Assembly: GCF_918797505.1 (NCBI RefSeq) | Contig: NC_092801.1 | Coordinates: forward strand, 20,274,116 to 20,338,115 | Origin: Bemisia tabaci | Taxonomy: Eukaryota; Arthropoda; Insecta; Hemiptera; Aleyrodidae | DNA: 64,000 nucleotides | Reading direction: 5' to 3' | Part shown: positions 44,330 through 55,724 of the stretch, in pieces | How the letters are laid out: every line of letters begins with the position of its first letter | Numbering within the stretch: the stretch's first letter is position 1 | Notes under the pieces: model-generated | The model's database searches: none | Seen by the model: only the letters and a program-made list of their open reading frames with translations | What the model was told of the DNA's origin: nothing | Position numbers and translations under genes: made by a program

Positions 44330-44972
44330 GAAATTAAAAGTTATACAGGAAAGCACGCACAACCTTGTAAGGCAGAGGACGTAATCGACTACAATGGGTT
44401 TATTGATCGTGCACTTCTACAAGTAACTATTCAGGAGGAGGGAACGAGGCTGCATCTCAGTGAGAAGGTACTCGTTCACGATGAGTCTCACACATCGCTC
44501 ATAGTCCAGGGCCGGTGGGGTTTTACCGTGCATAATTCTTGACAGAAGGTTTTAAAGTTGATTCTTATGTAATTTTTCGCGTAGAATCTGAATTTGAGGT
44601 TTGCGAACAAAATTTCCTTGTGCTAAAGCCGCCATCTTGAAAAAACGTTGCCAAATCTCGTTTTTTTGCAAAAAATCCAAAATTTCTCGGACCCTTCAAA
44701 TGTTATGAAGAAACCAATAGTTTCATTAAAAAGTAGATAAAATTTCCTACAGAATGAGCTTTTGATTTACCTCTTAGCACGAAAATTAAGGCCGCTAGCG
44801 TCTTTCGCAGTTTTGCCGTTTTTCCGAAAAATCCAATTTTCACGATTTCTCCAGTGAAAAAAAATTGCAAATGTCAACAAAAGTCAATATTTCTGCCCGC
44901 GACTGTCTTTAATACCAAATAGGTTCCTTTGGGAACAAAAGCATCGATAAAATCAACATTATTCATGACAGT
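44330..44972. other. No gene recognised
   Basis: Neither strand shows a protein-like frame; no repeat partner was identified in the window. Confidence 0.35.
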
Positions 44973-45170
44973 AGTATAACGGAATATTGGAGTTACGGCG
45001 GTTTTGGAAGCAGCGAGCCAATATTGCGCCGCGAAATCGGTGGATCCGCGAGGTTTTCATGACACAGCTTGTCGCGTCCGGTAGTGACATCGCCCGGTGA
45101 CATCACTAGACAGGCCGCTGCCATATAGTCCGAGAAACCTTACTATTTCATACACCTCTACCTCGGGCGC
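44973..45170 (+). repeat. 198-bp direct repeat, copy 1 (possible LTR fragment)
   Basis: Starts AGTATAACGGAATATTGGAG and ends CACCTCTACCTCGGGCGC. It is repeated at 49127-49324 with only about one difference seen by eye. No clean TG...CA ends were found, so an LTR identity is only a possibility. Confidence 0.6.
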
Positions 45171-48100
45171 AAGATATGAGTCGCATTATGCGCTTGGTCT
45201 TATGAGGTTCAGGGCTCACGTCTCGCTGCTCGCAGCCTCGCTCGGCAAAGGAGATGCGTTCGCTCGATCTTCTGAAGAAATGCTCTGTGCCCTGAAGGTG
45301 GTCTTTTCATTACGCTGCCGTGGCACTCCGATTATGCTTTCTGATCCTATTTTTCCCGCTATTGCGTAGTTATGCATTGAGTGAGGACACGGCGCAAAGG
45401 CTCGTCCAGGCTAGCACGCAGAGACGATAAATGATATTGCTGGCGAACAAGTTTGTAGGAAATTGTGAATTTTTCCGGCGTTGATCGACGTTGCTGCAGT
45501 CTGCAATCAGGACCCACATGCTCTTTCTCATTCCGAAAGCACTTATGTGTATAGGAATACCAATGGCGCATATGTCGTTCCTGAACCGTGTCAGAATCCA
45601 TTTGCGCAGTCTAAAGACACTTGGCTTTTTTTTTTTGGTCTGAAATAACGCATGCGCCCCCAGTCCTTCCCATGCACATAAGTGTTTTCACTGTTGGTAA
45701 CTTTTTATAGTTTCAAGCTACGAATTGCATTCTTATTAAAGAGGCGCTGTTGGGTTTTTCCGAAATGGAGAGTCTAAATTTGAGTGTTTGAGGGAAAGTT
45801 TAAGGGCAATCGGATTATCTGCAAGACAAATGGGCGCTATCTGTGGTTCTCTCGTAGAAACACATATCTGCATAGTGGAATCACTGGTCTGTATGTTGTT
45901 TTTTACAATTGGCCGTAAGTATTGGCTTAATATTAGCTTGGTGTGGCAACAGTTGTTTAGCGATCAGTTTCTTCTGCTCTCTGCGGGGGGGGGGGGGGGG
46001 GGAGAAGATGTTCACCCACTAGCCCTTAATTGCTGAAGTTGCACATTTTCTTCCAGGGAATCGGCTCTGTTCTTGGGCGGATAGCTCCCGGTTTCAGTCC
46101 GCGTTCCGTTGCGTTATCCGTATCTCGTTTGGTTTTCAGCAAAATGTTTCCTTTAGAGTTCCGCGGGACAGGGCGTGGATGGTGGGAGGTGCTGTGTTTA
46201 CTCCGCGCAGCCCTCCAATTTTCGGCAAATTGCGTTGTCAAACCTTATTGTGGCGGGCTTGCCGTTTTTTTTTATACGGGATCCTGCTTACCCTGATTTC
46301 GGCCATCACCTAGAACAGTTATGTCGTGGACATGAGGGTCACGGGGTTAGCGAGGTGAGGTTCCGGATCGCCGGGCCTCACGAGCGAGAACATCCCGGAT
46401 GCGGCTATCTCCGATGCGTTGTGGAATTCGCCCCCGGCGATCAAGAATTGATCGTCGTGTGGGTCCTCGAGGTTCAGCAGCTCCCACCACCCACGAAGTG
46501 GTGATCTCAGAAGTGTGGCCTCGGTTTTTTTTTTTTTAGTTTTTAGTGTTAGTTTTTTATCGTAGTGTTAGATTATAGGTTTTTTTTTTTGCTGCTCTGC
46601 CCTTTCAGGTAATTTTTGTTTAATTATTTTTACAATCTTTTATTTTTGGTTTTGAACTATGATAATGTGCTATTTTTACTATGACTGGCGGTCGAAGCAT
46701 CGGTTGGTGCTAGTGGCAGGTGAATTTACCGGTTTTTTTTTTTGATTAGAGGAAGGGAGGAGAGAAAAGATATATATAAAAAAAAAAAAAAAAAAAAAAA
46801 ATCTTGTAAAATCTTGTCGCAGTCGGCCTTCATGGAGAAAAATCGATCAAGAATCGATAAAGGGTTAATAGACACAAATTTTAAATGATTGAAAAACCTG
46901 CCATGCTCCCTGAGGCCTTCTGCTGCAGCGTTGATGATCGGACAAACTACATTTACTTTTCACCCTCTTAATTTTCCTTTCCTAACCAATTATTACATGC
47001 AATCCGTGGAATCCGGTTAAAAAAAAAAGGCATTTCCAAATACACTATCATTATTATATATTCCTATATATATTCCTAATAAGACAGATAATATTAAGCT
47101 AATCTCCCTCTCATCTTTCATTACCCTTTTCCCTTTGTTGCTCAGACGACACTGCAGCGGAGGGCCCCCCTCGGCACGCGGTGGGGCGGGTCGGTGGGAG
47201 AGGTCGGACATGGAATACTCCGCTATAACTCCGCTGTAAGTAACTTTTCCGATTATGAAGCCAAAAATGTTTAGAAGTGCCAAGTTGTGTCCGATCTCCC
47301 CCGTTGATTCGAACCACTGCGCGCCGTGTCACTGAGAAAAACTCCAACACTGATTTTGCATAAAAGCTACTATGTTCCATACGAAATAGGCTCAAGGTTG
47401 ATCTTTCAAATTATAAACAGAACGTAAAAAAAAAAAAACCTTCTTACGATTTGAGGGAAAAATATCTCCTTCATTCTTTCCTCCCATTATTTTGTAATTA
47501 ATCAATAATTGTATCATTTAGGCATCAGTAGTATCCTTCAGTATCCTATTCTAGTATTCTTCCTTTTTGAAACTAAAATATGCATAAACAAGTAGCAAAT
47601 AGTTATTAGCAAATAAAAATAAACACTCGGGATAAACAGATGAACCGCACTTTAATTAGATTACATAAAAGAGAAAGAAAATAAAACGAAAAATATAAAC
47701 AGGAGCACGTTATAAGTCGAAAGATCGAAATCAGATCAGAGGCGAAGATCCGAGTCGAAGATCAGGGCTCCCACGCAAAAGCAGGTGGGCAGCCTCGTGA
47801 CAGCCCGCGTCTGGTGGGCCGAAACGGCGGCTGGAACGTTCCGTGGGCACGGGCCAAAACCCGGGGGTCCCGGCTAGAGGCGGAAGCGACAAAGGGGGGG
47901 CGGCGGATTCGCGCTGGACCCCCCTGGCCTGGCCTGGACGGCTGGATCGGATGGTGCCGGAGGCCATGCAGTGGTCGGTTTCCGCAGTGGGACCAGGAGG
48001 TGATAGCCAATAGGCTCCGCTCCACTGGGAGCAACAACAACGAGATGCCTGCAGCTGGCAATGGACGGAGATCTGCAGGAGGAAATAGCATTTTTTTTTA

Positions 48101-49126
48101 TGGGGCAAAATCTTCTATATTAAGCCCACCTTTTTTTATTCTTGCTACATGCGATTACTCAGCAAAAAATCGCAGACTGAGGTCGGGGAGATCGCGAAAA
48201 ATCTTTATTTTTTGAGTAAATCCATTATATCACTGCTCAAGCCTTTATTTTCCGAAAAAGCTAAAAATCAAGCCGACCTCAGGACCTCCAGAAAATTACC
48301 TTCACCTCGCCCCACTTCGACGGCCACGCAAAACGACCTGCCATGCACCGACCAACCACGAAATCGTCGCCTAAATCGCCAGTGGCCAATCGTCTCAAAG
48401 CTGCCAACACCGCTCGAAAATGCAGGACTAGGAGTATTAGAGGGATAACATGTTGCAACTTTCGCGGCGCCAAGAAAACTCAACCCCAAAGCTCTACCCA
48501 CGGGCCACACCAAATCCACGGGACTGCAAGCAGACCTCAGCCTCACTGGGTTCCAGGGCAGACGCCCCCCCACCCACCATGCCTCTGCTTCCAGGGGGCC
48601 CAGGGCGAACGCCCCCCCCCCCCCGCCGACACAATTTGAGTGAAATGAGTAAAAAAAAACATTAGCTTTAAGCGTACATACATACTTAGGAGTAAAATAT
48701 TTTTTCTTTCTTTACAAAGTAAAAACCACGCCGAACAACGCTCAGCTGTTCGAGACACCCGATATGAAGCAAGAAGCTCCTCACTCACCGGCCCCGCGCC
48801 ATGAGTCAGTGACCTTCGCGCCAGCTGATCAACTCGTACAACGACGGCGACAACCGCCGAGCGTTCTCCAGCGTCATATTTCACTTTCCTTCTTTCACTG
48901 TACAGTTAAACCCTTGTAATAAGACACAATGTTTAGATTTAAGAATGACAGTAGCAGGTTAATGCTCCCAAAAGGACGGGCGCGATGACCGATAACAATT
49001 TTTTTTCAAACTTCCCCAGTCCCTACAAAATCATACCCCAGTGTTGACTAGCTGCTTCCAAAACGCTCGACCTCCCGGTGACCCACTGCGGATAATGAGG
49101 TCATTATCCTGTGTCGTTGTAGGGGG
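45171..49126. other. DNA between the 198-bp repeats; no convincing gene
   Basis: Mixed AT-rich and GC-rich blocks. Notable are 18 consecutive G at 45985-46002, a GC-rich open frame ending at 46502-46504, an A-run at about 46780-46800, a GC-rich block at 47740-48060 and a run of 13 C at 48612-48624. Open frames here have biased composition and match no recognised family. A degenerate Transib-like MITE lies at 47175-47321. Confidence 0.35.
47175..47321. mobile_element. Degenerate Transib-like MITE, fourth copy
   Basis: Contains GGGAGAGGTCGGACATGGAA near the left and GTCCGATCTCCCCCGTTGAT with TCGAACCACTGCG at the right, recognisable from the other copies. The ends are mutated and the interior is shortened. 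Confidence 0.5.
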
Positions 49127-49324
49127 AGTATAACGGAATATTGGAGTTACGGCGGTTTTGGAAGCAGCGAGCCAATATTGCGCCGCGAAATCGGTGGATC
49201 CGCGAGGTTTTCATGACACAGCTTGTCGCGTCCGGTAGTGACATCGCCCGGTGACATCACTAGACAGGCCGCTGCCATACAGTCCGAGAAACCTTACTAT
49301 TTCATACACCTCTACCTCGGGCGC
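49127..49324 (+). repeat. 198-bp direct repeat, copy 2
   Basis: Nearly identical to 44973-45170, 4154 bp downstream. Sequence after it differs from that after copy 1, so the shared unit ends at GGGCGC. Confidence 0.6.
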
Positions 49325-50428
49325 CGGGCGACCGGGAGTCCACGGGTCGGCAACCTAACCAGTTGCTTTCCGCGGATTTCGGAGTCCTGACGGATATGAC
49401 ATGCTTGGTCAGGGGATTTTGGCGAGCTAACCGTGGGAAACGACGCCCAAGTTAGCAGGCCTAGGGGGCCCACGAGGAGCTCTCTGAAATCCCCTGAAGT
49501 CAGTCGTCTCGCCACCCGTGCCTACGTCTCCTCGCGGATTCCTGACGCGCGTCTTACCCCGTAGTCAAGTCCTCGAGTATCCCTCGGCCGAAAGTTGTGG
49601 TCCTACGGTCCGTCCCCGACCCCCCTTTCGCCCCAGCGGCCTTTTACCCCCTTTCTGAGTCCTTGACTCCTCAAGTTGCCCCGTCCCGCGTCTCACCCCG
49701 GTGATTGAGCTTTGAGTATCCCTCCCCTCGCCGAAAGTCCCGTCCAGCACCCCCGACGGCTCTTCCTGCTTGGAGACCCCCTCCCCCCCTTTTTGTAGTA
49801 GTTGTATCTGTGTGATAGTTGTTAGAGGTCTGTGTGACCTAGTTGTAGTTGTACCGTTACCCAATACATCGAGTGGCCAGCTCCTACTTACGTGTTCCTT
49901 CTTTTCCTTAGGATTTTAGGATACGTTCTTGAGGTAGGTGACCATCTACATAGAGTGAAAAGGCTCTTACATCCCCCCTAGATCTACCTTCCCTATTCTA
50001 GGACTACCCTTTCTGGTGGACATACGCCCCCTTATTCTGCGACCATCCCCTACGTGTTCAGCTGCTTGGCTCGAGAGCTGAGCACGTTATAAGTAGTGTG
50101 CCCTCATTGGCAACAGCGCTCCGCTGCCTCGGGACCGGTGTTTCGGGACCCTCTTCCCGCGCGCTGAGCATTGTTCTCTTACTCCCCTTCACACCCCACC
50201 CCACAATCTGTCCTACGAGGGGGCCCATCAAGCGGGGCTGTTGAGGAATTTAGGTTTAGTATTCGTGACCGGTTTCGCGGTGAGGTTGTCAGACGTTATA
50301 AAGTTCGAACGGCTGCTGCGTTTTTTCCATTACGCGTGTATTGCTCGCATCAAACTCCCGACTCCTAATCCACATGAATTCTTACTTGTGTTTCAGGTGT
50401 GATGTAAGTGGTGACTTTATTTAAGAAA
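49325..50428 (+). promoter_or_regulatory. GC-rich leader/promoter-like region upstream of the 50.4 kb ORF
   Basis: Pyrimidine-rich, GC-rich sequence with a repeated sentence-like block (CCTCGAGTATCCCTC and TTTGAGTATCCCTC, each followed by GCCGAAAGT, about 49573 and 49712). TATA-like strings occur at about 50089 (GTTATAAGTAG) and 50297 (GTTATAAAG). No coding frame is supported. It could be the long terminal part of a transposable element feeding the ORF that starts at 50429. Confidence 0.35.
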
Positions 50429-51701
50429 ATGGCAGGGACCGTAGACTTAACGACAACGCGTTTCATTTGTTCGAAAACATTAGCGGACAGTAATGTGTCG
50501 GAAGCGCGGTCGCGTGCGATCGGAACGTTTATTGAAAGTAGTAAAAAGCGACAAGATGGATTTGATAGCCTCTTGAAAGGCCGTGAAACAGTGACTGTCC
50601 ACGAGGCGTGCCGAAAATCATATAATCAGCCCCGGATGATAACAGCCGCCATAAAAAGGAATTATTTAGACAAAGTGCGTCATTCCCCTGACCTAAGATC
50701 CGAAAGTCCTGGGTTTTCCGCGAAAACATCGTGTATTCTGTGCGCGGAAAAAATAAACGATGAATTTTACGCAAAGCAGAGAAAAGTACCGGTTGAGAGG
50801 CGCGATTCAGTACATGAAGTTCAAACATTCGAATTCAAAAATCAACTAATTGCACGGGCGCTGTATTTAGATACCGAGGAAAGTCGGGAGATAATCAAGC
50901 GAATTGAACCAATTGCAGATGTAGTGGCAGCAGAAGTGAAGTACCATCATTCCTGCCTAAAACGCCGTTATAGGGCACCAAAAGCGGCTGTTCCTCAAAA
51001 ACGGGGGCCAAAATTTGATGAAGTAGACTGCAATGCGATACATTTTTGATTATTTAACCGAAAACTCGAATGAATGCCAGTTCACCATGGATGAGCTTAA
51101 GAGTGAAATTAAATGTGACTACAAACCGGATAATAGAAATGTGAGAGCGCAGTTACGCGCAAAATATGGCGATGGTGTTATTTTTTCTACACGTATTAAT
51201 AAGCCTACCATAGTTTCTTTTCGTGGTGAGGGTCTTACCAGGGTTCTAACGGAGGCTTGGCATAAAGAAAGAGCGGAAGACGAGGAAACTGAACGACTTC
51301 GAATTGTGAAAGCTGCGGCGAAGATAATTTCACAAGATATCCGATCTAAAGTCTATGAGAGAGATTTTTACCCTCCATCGGATAACTTTTTCAAGGATGT
51401 TGAAGAAGACATTCCTACAACTTTGAAAACTTTTCTGCATGACGTAATCGTGAAACCGAAAGCAGGAGCGAAAGAAACATGGGAAAAGAAATGCACAGCA
51501 CTTGCTCATTGCATTATGTCTGCGGCGAGTAAGTTTTCGGAAATTGGGACAGTCCCCAAGAGAGTGGCGAGGGCCACAGAACACGTGGAGGGTCTTGCAG
51601 AGTTTCGCCGGAAGTTTCTGAAGTTTCGCCGGAGTAAGCAAGGGAACCTCTGCATTCGCGACCAAGACACAAACGCTTCGGAGGCAAATTCAATCGTCTA
51701 G
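50429..51701 (+). pseudogene. Cys/His-containing arthropod repeat-type ORF with one frameshift
   Basis: The start ATG at 50429 has a good context (AAAATGG). The first frame runs to 51049, the second from 51033 to 51701; a 1-bp shift near 51040 joins them, since the sense continues smoothly. Visible features are TSCILCAEK (CxxC) at about residue 95 and VKYHHSCLKRRY (HHxxC) about 75 residues later, a putative zinc site, followed by a charged helical region. The last about 58 codons (KFSEIGTVPKRVARATEHV to the stop) are the fragment amplified downstream. A strong splice donor (GCGA|GTAAGT, GT at 51529) lies just before that part, so the true exon may end there. It resembles repeat-associated arthropod proteins of unknown function. 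Confidence 0.5.
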
Positions 51702-52182
51702 AAATTTTCTTAATTTTTTTGAAGATGTGATTGTAATAATTAATCATATTAATCAGCATATAATAATTAATCATATTAATCAACATATAATAATTATTAT
51801 ATTAATCAGCATATAATAATTGTTGTATTAATCAGCGTATAATAATTAATCATATTAATCAGCATATAATAATTAGTCTTATTAATCAGCATGTAATAAT
51901 TAATGAAATTAATCAGCTTAAAAAAAGAATTAAATAAAATAAAAAAAAAAAAAAAATTAAACCCTGAGGATATTTGTCTTCCAAAGCTAATGCTTGAACC
52001 GGTTTTTTCGAGTAAGTTTTCGGAAATTGGGACAGTCCCCAAGAGAGTGGCGAAGGCCACAGAACACGTGGAGGGTCGTGGGGAGTTTCGCCGGAAGTTT
52101 CTGAAGTTTCGCCGGAGTAAGCAAGGGAACCTCTGCATTCGCGACCAAGACACAAACGCTTCGGAGGCAAATTAGCTTAAAA

Positions 52183-52450
52183 TTGTATGTGGTAATACAT
52201 CCTGATGAGAGGCCATTTCAATGTGAACATTGTCCTGCTGCATTTAAGTTGAAAATTTACTTAAGATGTCATACTGATACTCATACTAATGAAAGGCTAT
52301 TCGAATGTGTTCGATGTCCAGCTTCGTTCTACACAAAGAAGCTTTTAATGCAGCACATTAAACGTCGTACGGGTTCCAAACCATTGAACCTTTATCTTTC
52401 CGACCATTCATTTGAACGCATTAAATTTTATACCTGTGCCGAACCATTGA
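52183..52450 (+). pseudogene. C2H2 zinc-finger fragment in the array, copy 1
   Basis: The frame encodes DERPFQCEHCPAAFKLKIYL then RCHTDTHTNERLFECVRCPA then SFYTKKLLMQHIKR: nearly two C2H2 fingers with the TNER linker, after which the sequence rejoins the array block. It resembles fingers of the host gene at 62-64 kb in style but is not a direct copy seen in this window. Confidence 0.7.
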
Positions 52451-53104
52451 ACCTCTGCATTCGCGACCAAGACACAAACGCTTCGGAGGCAAATTCAATC
52501 GTCTAGAATTTTTCTTAATTTTTTTGAAGATATGATTATAATAATTAATCATATTAATCAGCATATAATAATTATTATATTAATCAGCATATAATAATTG
52601 ATCATATTAATCAGCATATAATAATTACATTAATCAGCATATAATAATTAGTCTTATGAATCAGCAAATAATAATTAATGAAATTAATCAGCTTAAAAAA
52701 AGAATTAAATAAAATAAAAAAAAAATTTAAACCCTGAGGATATTTGTCTTCCAAAGTTAATGCTTGAACCGGTTTTTTCGAGTAAGTTTTCGGAAATTGG
52801 GACAGTCCCCAAGAGAGTGGCGAGGGCCACAAAACACGTGGAGGGTCGTGGAGAGTTTCGCCGGAAGTTTCTGAAGTTTCGCCGGAGTAAGCAAGGGAAC
52901 CTCTGCATTCGCGACCAAGACACAAACGCTTCGGAGGCAAATTCAATCGTCTAGAAATTTTCTTAATTTCTTTGAAGATGTGATTATAATAATTGATCAT
53001 AATAATCAGAATATAATGATTAATCATATTGATCAGCATATAATAATTAATTAAGAGAACATAGCGTAAAATATTCTGATGAGGGGCTATTCAAATGTGA
53101 ACTC

Positions 53105-53410
53105 TGCCTTGCATCATGTTAATTATAGAATAGCTTAAAATTGCATATGGTAATACATCCTGATGAGAGGCCATTTCAATGTGAACATTGTCCTGCTGCA
53201 TTTAAGTTGAAAATTTACTTAAGATGTCATACTGATACTCCTACTAATGAAAGGCTATTCGAACGTGTTCGATGTCTAGCTTCGTTCTACACAAAGAAGC
53301 TTTTAAAGCAGCACATTAAACGTCGTACGGGTTCCAAACCATTGAACCTTTAGCTTTCCGACCATTCATTAGAACGCATTAAATTTTATACCTGTGCCGA
53401 ACCATTGAAC
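53105..53410 (+). pseudogene. C2H2 zinc-finger fragment in the array, copy 2
   Basis: About 95% identical to 52183-52450; the second finger has lost its first Cys (ERVRCLASF). A short lead-in at 53070-53125 (GAGGGGCTATTCAAATGTGA) carries a further eroded finger start and parallels 54960-55040. Confidence 0.7.
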
Positions 53411-54459
53411 CTCTGCATTCGCGACCAAGACACAAACGCTTCGGAGGCAAATTCAATCGTATAGAATTTTTCGTAATTTTTTTGAAGATATGATTATAAT
53501 AATTAATCATATTAATCAGCATATAATAATTATTATATTAATCAGCATATAATAATTATTGTATTAATCAGCGTATAATAATTAATCATATTAATCAGCA
53601 TATAATAATTAATTACATTAATCAGCATGTAATAATTAATGAAATTAATCAGCTTAAAAAAAGAATTAAATAAAATAAAAAAAAAAAATTAAACCCTGAG
53701 GATATTTGTCTTCCAAAGCTAATGCTTGAACCGGTTTTTTCGAGTAAGTTTTCGGAAATTGGGACAGTCCCCAAGAGAGTGGCGAAGGCCACAGAACACG
53801 TGGAGGGTCGTGGGGAGTTTCGCCGGAAGTTTCTGAAGTTTCGCCGGAGTAAGCAAGGGAACCTCTGCATTCGCGACCAAGACACAAACACTTCGGAGGC
53901 AAATTCAATCGTCTAGAATTTTTCTTAATTTTTTTGAAGATGTGATTATAATAATTAATTATATTAATCAGCATATAATAATTAGTCATATTAATCAGCA
54001 TATAATAATTAATCATATTAATCAGCATATAATAATAAATTATATTAATCAGCATATAATAATTAGTCTTATGAATCAGCAAATAATAATTAACGAAATT
54101 AATCAGTTTAAAAAAAGAATTAAATAAAATAAAAAAAAAAAATTAAACCCTGAGGATATTTGTCTTCCAAAGCTAATGCTTGAACCGGTTTTTTCGAGTA
54201 AGTTTTCGGAAATTGGGACAGTCCCCAAGAGAGTGGCGAGGGCCACAGAACACGTGGAGGGTCGTGGAGAGTTTCGCCGGAAGTTTCTGAAGTTTCGCCG
54301 GAGTAAGCAAGGGAACCTCTGCATTCGCGACCAAGACACAAACGCTTCGGAGGCAAATTCAATCGTCTAGAATTTTTCTTAATTTTTTTGATGATGTGAT
54401 TAAATTTTTTCGTGTGCAATGTTTATCTCAGTAGCTAATTAATTTTTATGCAGATGGTT

Positions 54460-55045
54460 CTTAAAGTAATACCCAAGAAAAGGAAAAACTGTAATAATGA
54501 GAAAAATACTCCTCAGCGGAAAGTGCTAAAGCTTTAAAATAATGAAGCAGGAAACCGTCTAATCGCAAGTGTTATGATTTCACTGTATTCACTGATTTCA
54601 CCCGGGAGTTTTTGAGGTGGGACTTAACACGGAAACCACGAACACAAAAACTGCATGCATATCACAAGGACATTTTATTGGCCAGGAGGTGAATCGCTTG
54701 ATGATCCGAATCCAGCAGGGGGCGGCCCTGCTTGAAGCAGTAGCGGACTCCTGCTCCGTCGTCTTCTCTATCCCAATACCCAAGAGAAGGAAAAACTGTG
54801 ATAATGAGAAAAATACTCCTCAACCGAAGGTGCCAAAGGTTTAAAATAATGAAGCAGGAAACCTCCTAATCGCGAGTTCTATGATTTCACTGTATCATGT
54901 AAATATTTAATACATGCATACAGCTAAATGCACTTAAGAGCTCATAGCAAGACCCAATTTGATGAGAGGCCATTCAAATGTAAACTCTGCCTTGCATCAT
55001 TTAAAGCACTTAAGAGAACATACCGTAAAATGTTCTGATGAGAGG
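54460..55045 (+). repeat. Duplicated zinc-finger-gene tail fragments
   Basis: ACCCAAGAAAAGGAAAAACTG with following GAGAAAAATACTCCTCA occurs at about 54472-54560 and again at 54777-54870; both then read AATAATGAAGCAGGAAACC. At 54955-55040 is one eroded finger (DERPFKCKLCLASFK). They look like dispersed pieces of a decayed zinc-finger gene. Confidence 0.55.
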
Positions 55046-55079
55046 CTATTAAAACGTGCCGTTCTTTCTTCATGTTGAG

Positions 55080-55600
55080 GGAAAACTAAGAGGAGCGGTT
55101 GCTCATCAAATCGATTTAGGCAACTATCAAACTTGGCCAGCTCTAAGAGAAAAGTTAGTACTTGCATATGATGACTAAACGGACTCAGCTACTTTAGCTG
55201 AAGAACTGGGAGTCATGTTGCAAAAACCCAATGAAACCCCTCTGCAATCTTATGAAAGATTAATCCTGCACTATGACCAAATGTCGGCAAAATTGTTATT
55301 AGAATGTAATAACGACAGAAAGATAGTGAAAGGAATCACTGAATATTATTTGGATAAAAGAGTTTTGAGAAGACTTAAATGGTTTGGAAGAATCTAATAA
55401 ACCATTTCTCAAAACGAGAAATCCTAAATCCCTCGAAGAGGCCCATTTCCTTTTAGCCACTCTTGCACAGCCAGATCTTGTTGAAATACGAGCCCGCGGT
55501 TCTGCGAATCAAAACTGGCAAAAAGGTACGTCCCCTCAAAATAAGAGAAAGAATAAGAGTGCCCCCCCCCCTAATAGAGATAAACGAGTCGGGTAAAGAG
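55080..55600 (+). pseudogene. Ty3/gypsy (errantivirus-like) gag, capsid-region remnant
   Basis: The frame reads KLRGAVAHQIDLGNYQTWPA, LREKLVLAYDD, a stop at about 55176, then LQKPNETPLQSYERLILHYD and, after a shift near 55390, KSLEEAHFLLATLAQP and NQNWQKG. The order 'RG-A ... W--L---L ... NE----YERL ... SLEEA' is typical of Ty3/gypsy and errantivirus capsids. It has one stop and at least one frameshift. The frame enters a run of 10 C at 55562-55571 and the gag similarity ends; the gag tail reappears at about 57551. Confidence 0.65.
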
Positions 55601-55724
55601 CGGGTAAAGAGCGCAGAATTAATAGAGCTAACGCTCAAAACAACAATTTCCGAGCCAACTGGACCAGGGGGGTCAAGGCCCCAAAATATGAGAAACTTTA
55701 AAAATCGTTGAAAAATCGACAAAA

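Larger units (their letters stand above)
51529..54420 (+). repeat. Complex tandem array: coding-like 165-bp block plus 27-bp AT-rich satellite
   Basis: The block TAAGTTTTCGGAAATTGGGA ... GAGGCAAATTCAATCGTCTAG recurs at about 51530, 52012, 52786, 53748 and 54202, mostly followed by TTTTTCTTAATTTTTTTGAAG. Between copies are runs of a 27-bp unit (TAATCATATTAATCAGCATA plus TAATAAT) at about 51738-51915, 52543-52690, 52985-53050, 53497-53655 and 53955-54105. Each later copy is also preceded by an A-run and CCCTGAGGATATTTGTCTTC. The open frames in both strands recur because the block does. Higher-order periods are unequal. Confidence 0.9.

Noticed and set aside
46175..46504. 110-codon GC-rich frame ending in QQLPPPTKW
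   Set aside because: It has some coding-like stretches, but no recognisable motif, no splice or promoter context, and it lies in repeat-like DNA. Not strong enough to list as a gene.
47731..48108. GC-rich frames of 110-130 codons on both strands
   Set aside because: Composition-driven; no domain-like pattern and no neighbouring gene signals. Left as unannotated DNA.
51738..54105. 27-bp repeats with regular spacing as a CRISPR-like array
   Set aside because: Units are contiguous without unique spacers, AT-rich and imperfect, in an animal genome; it is a satellite.
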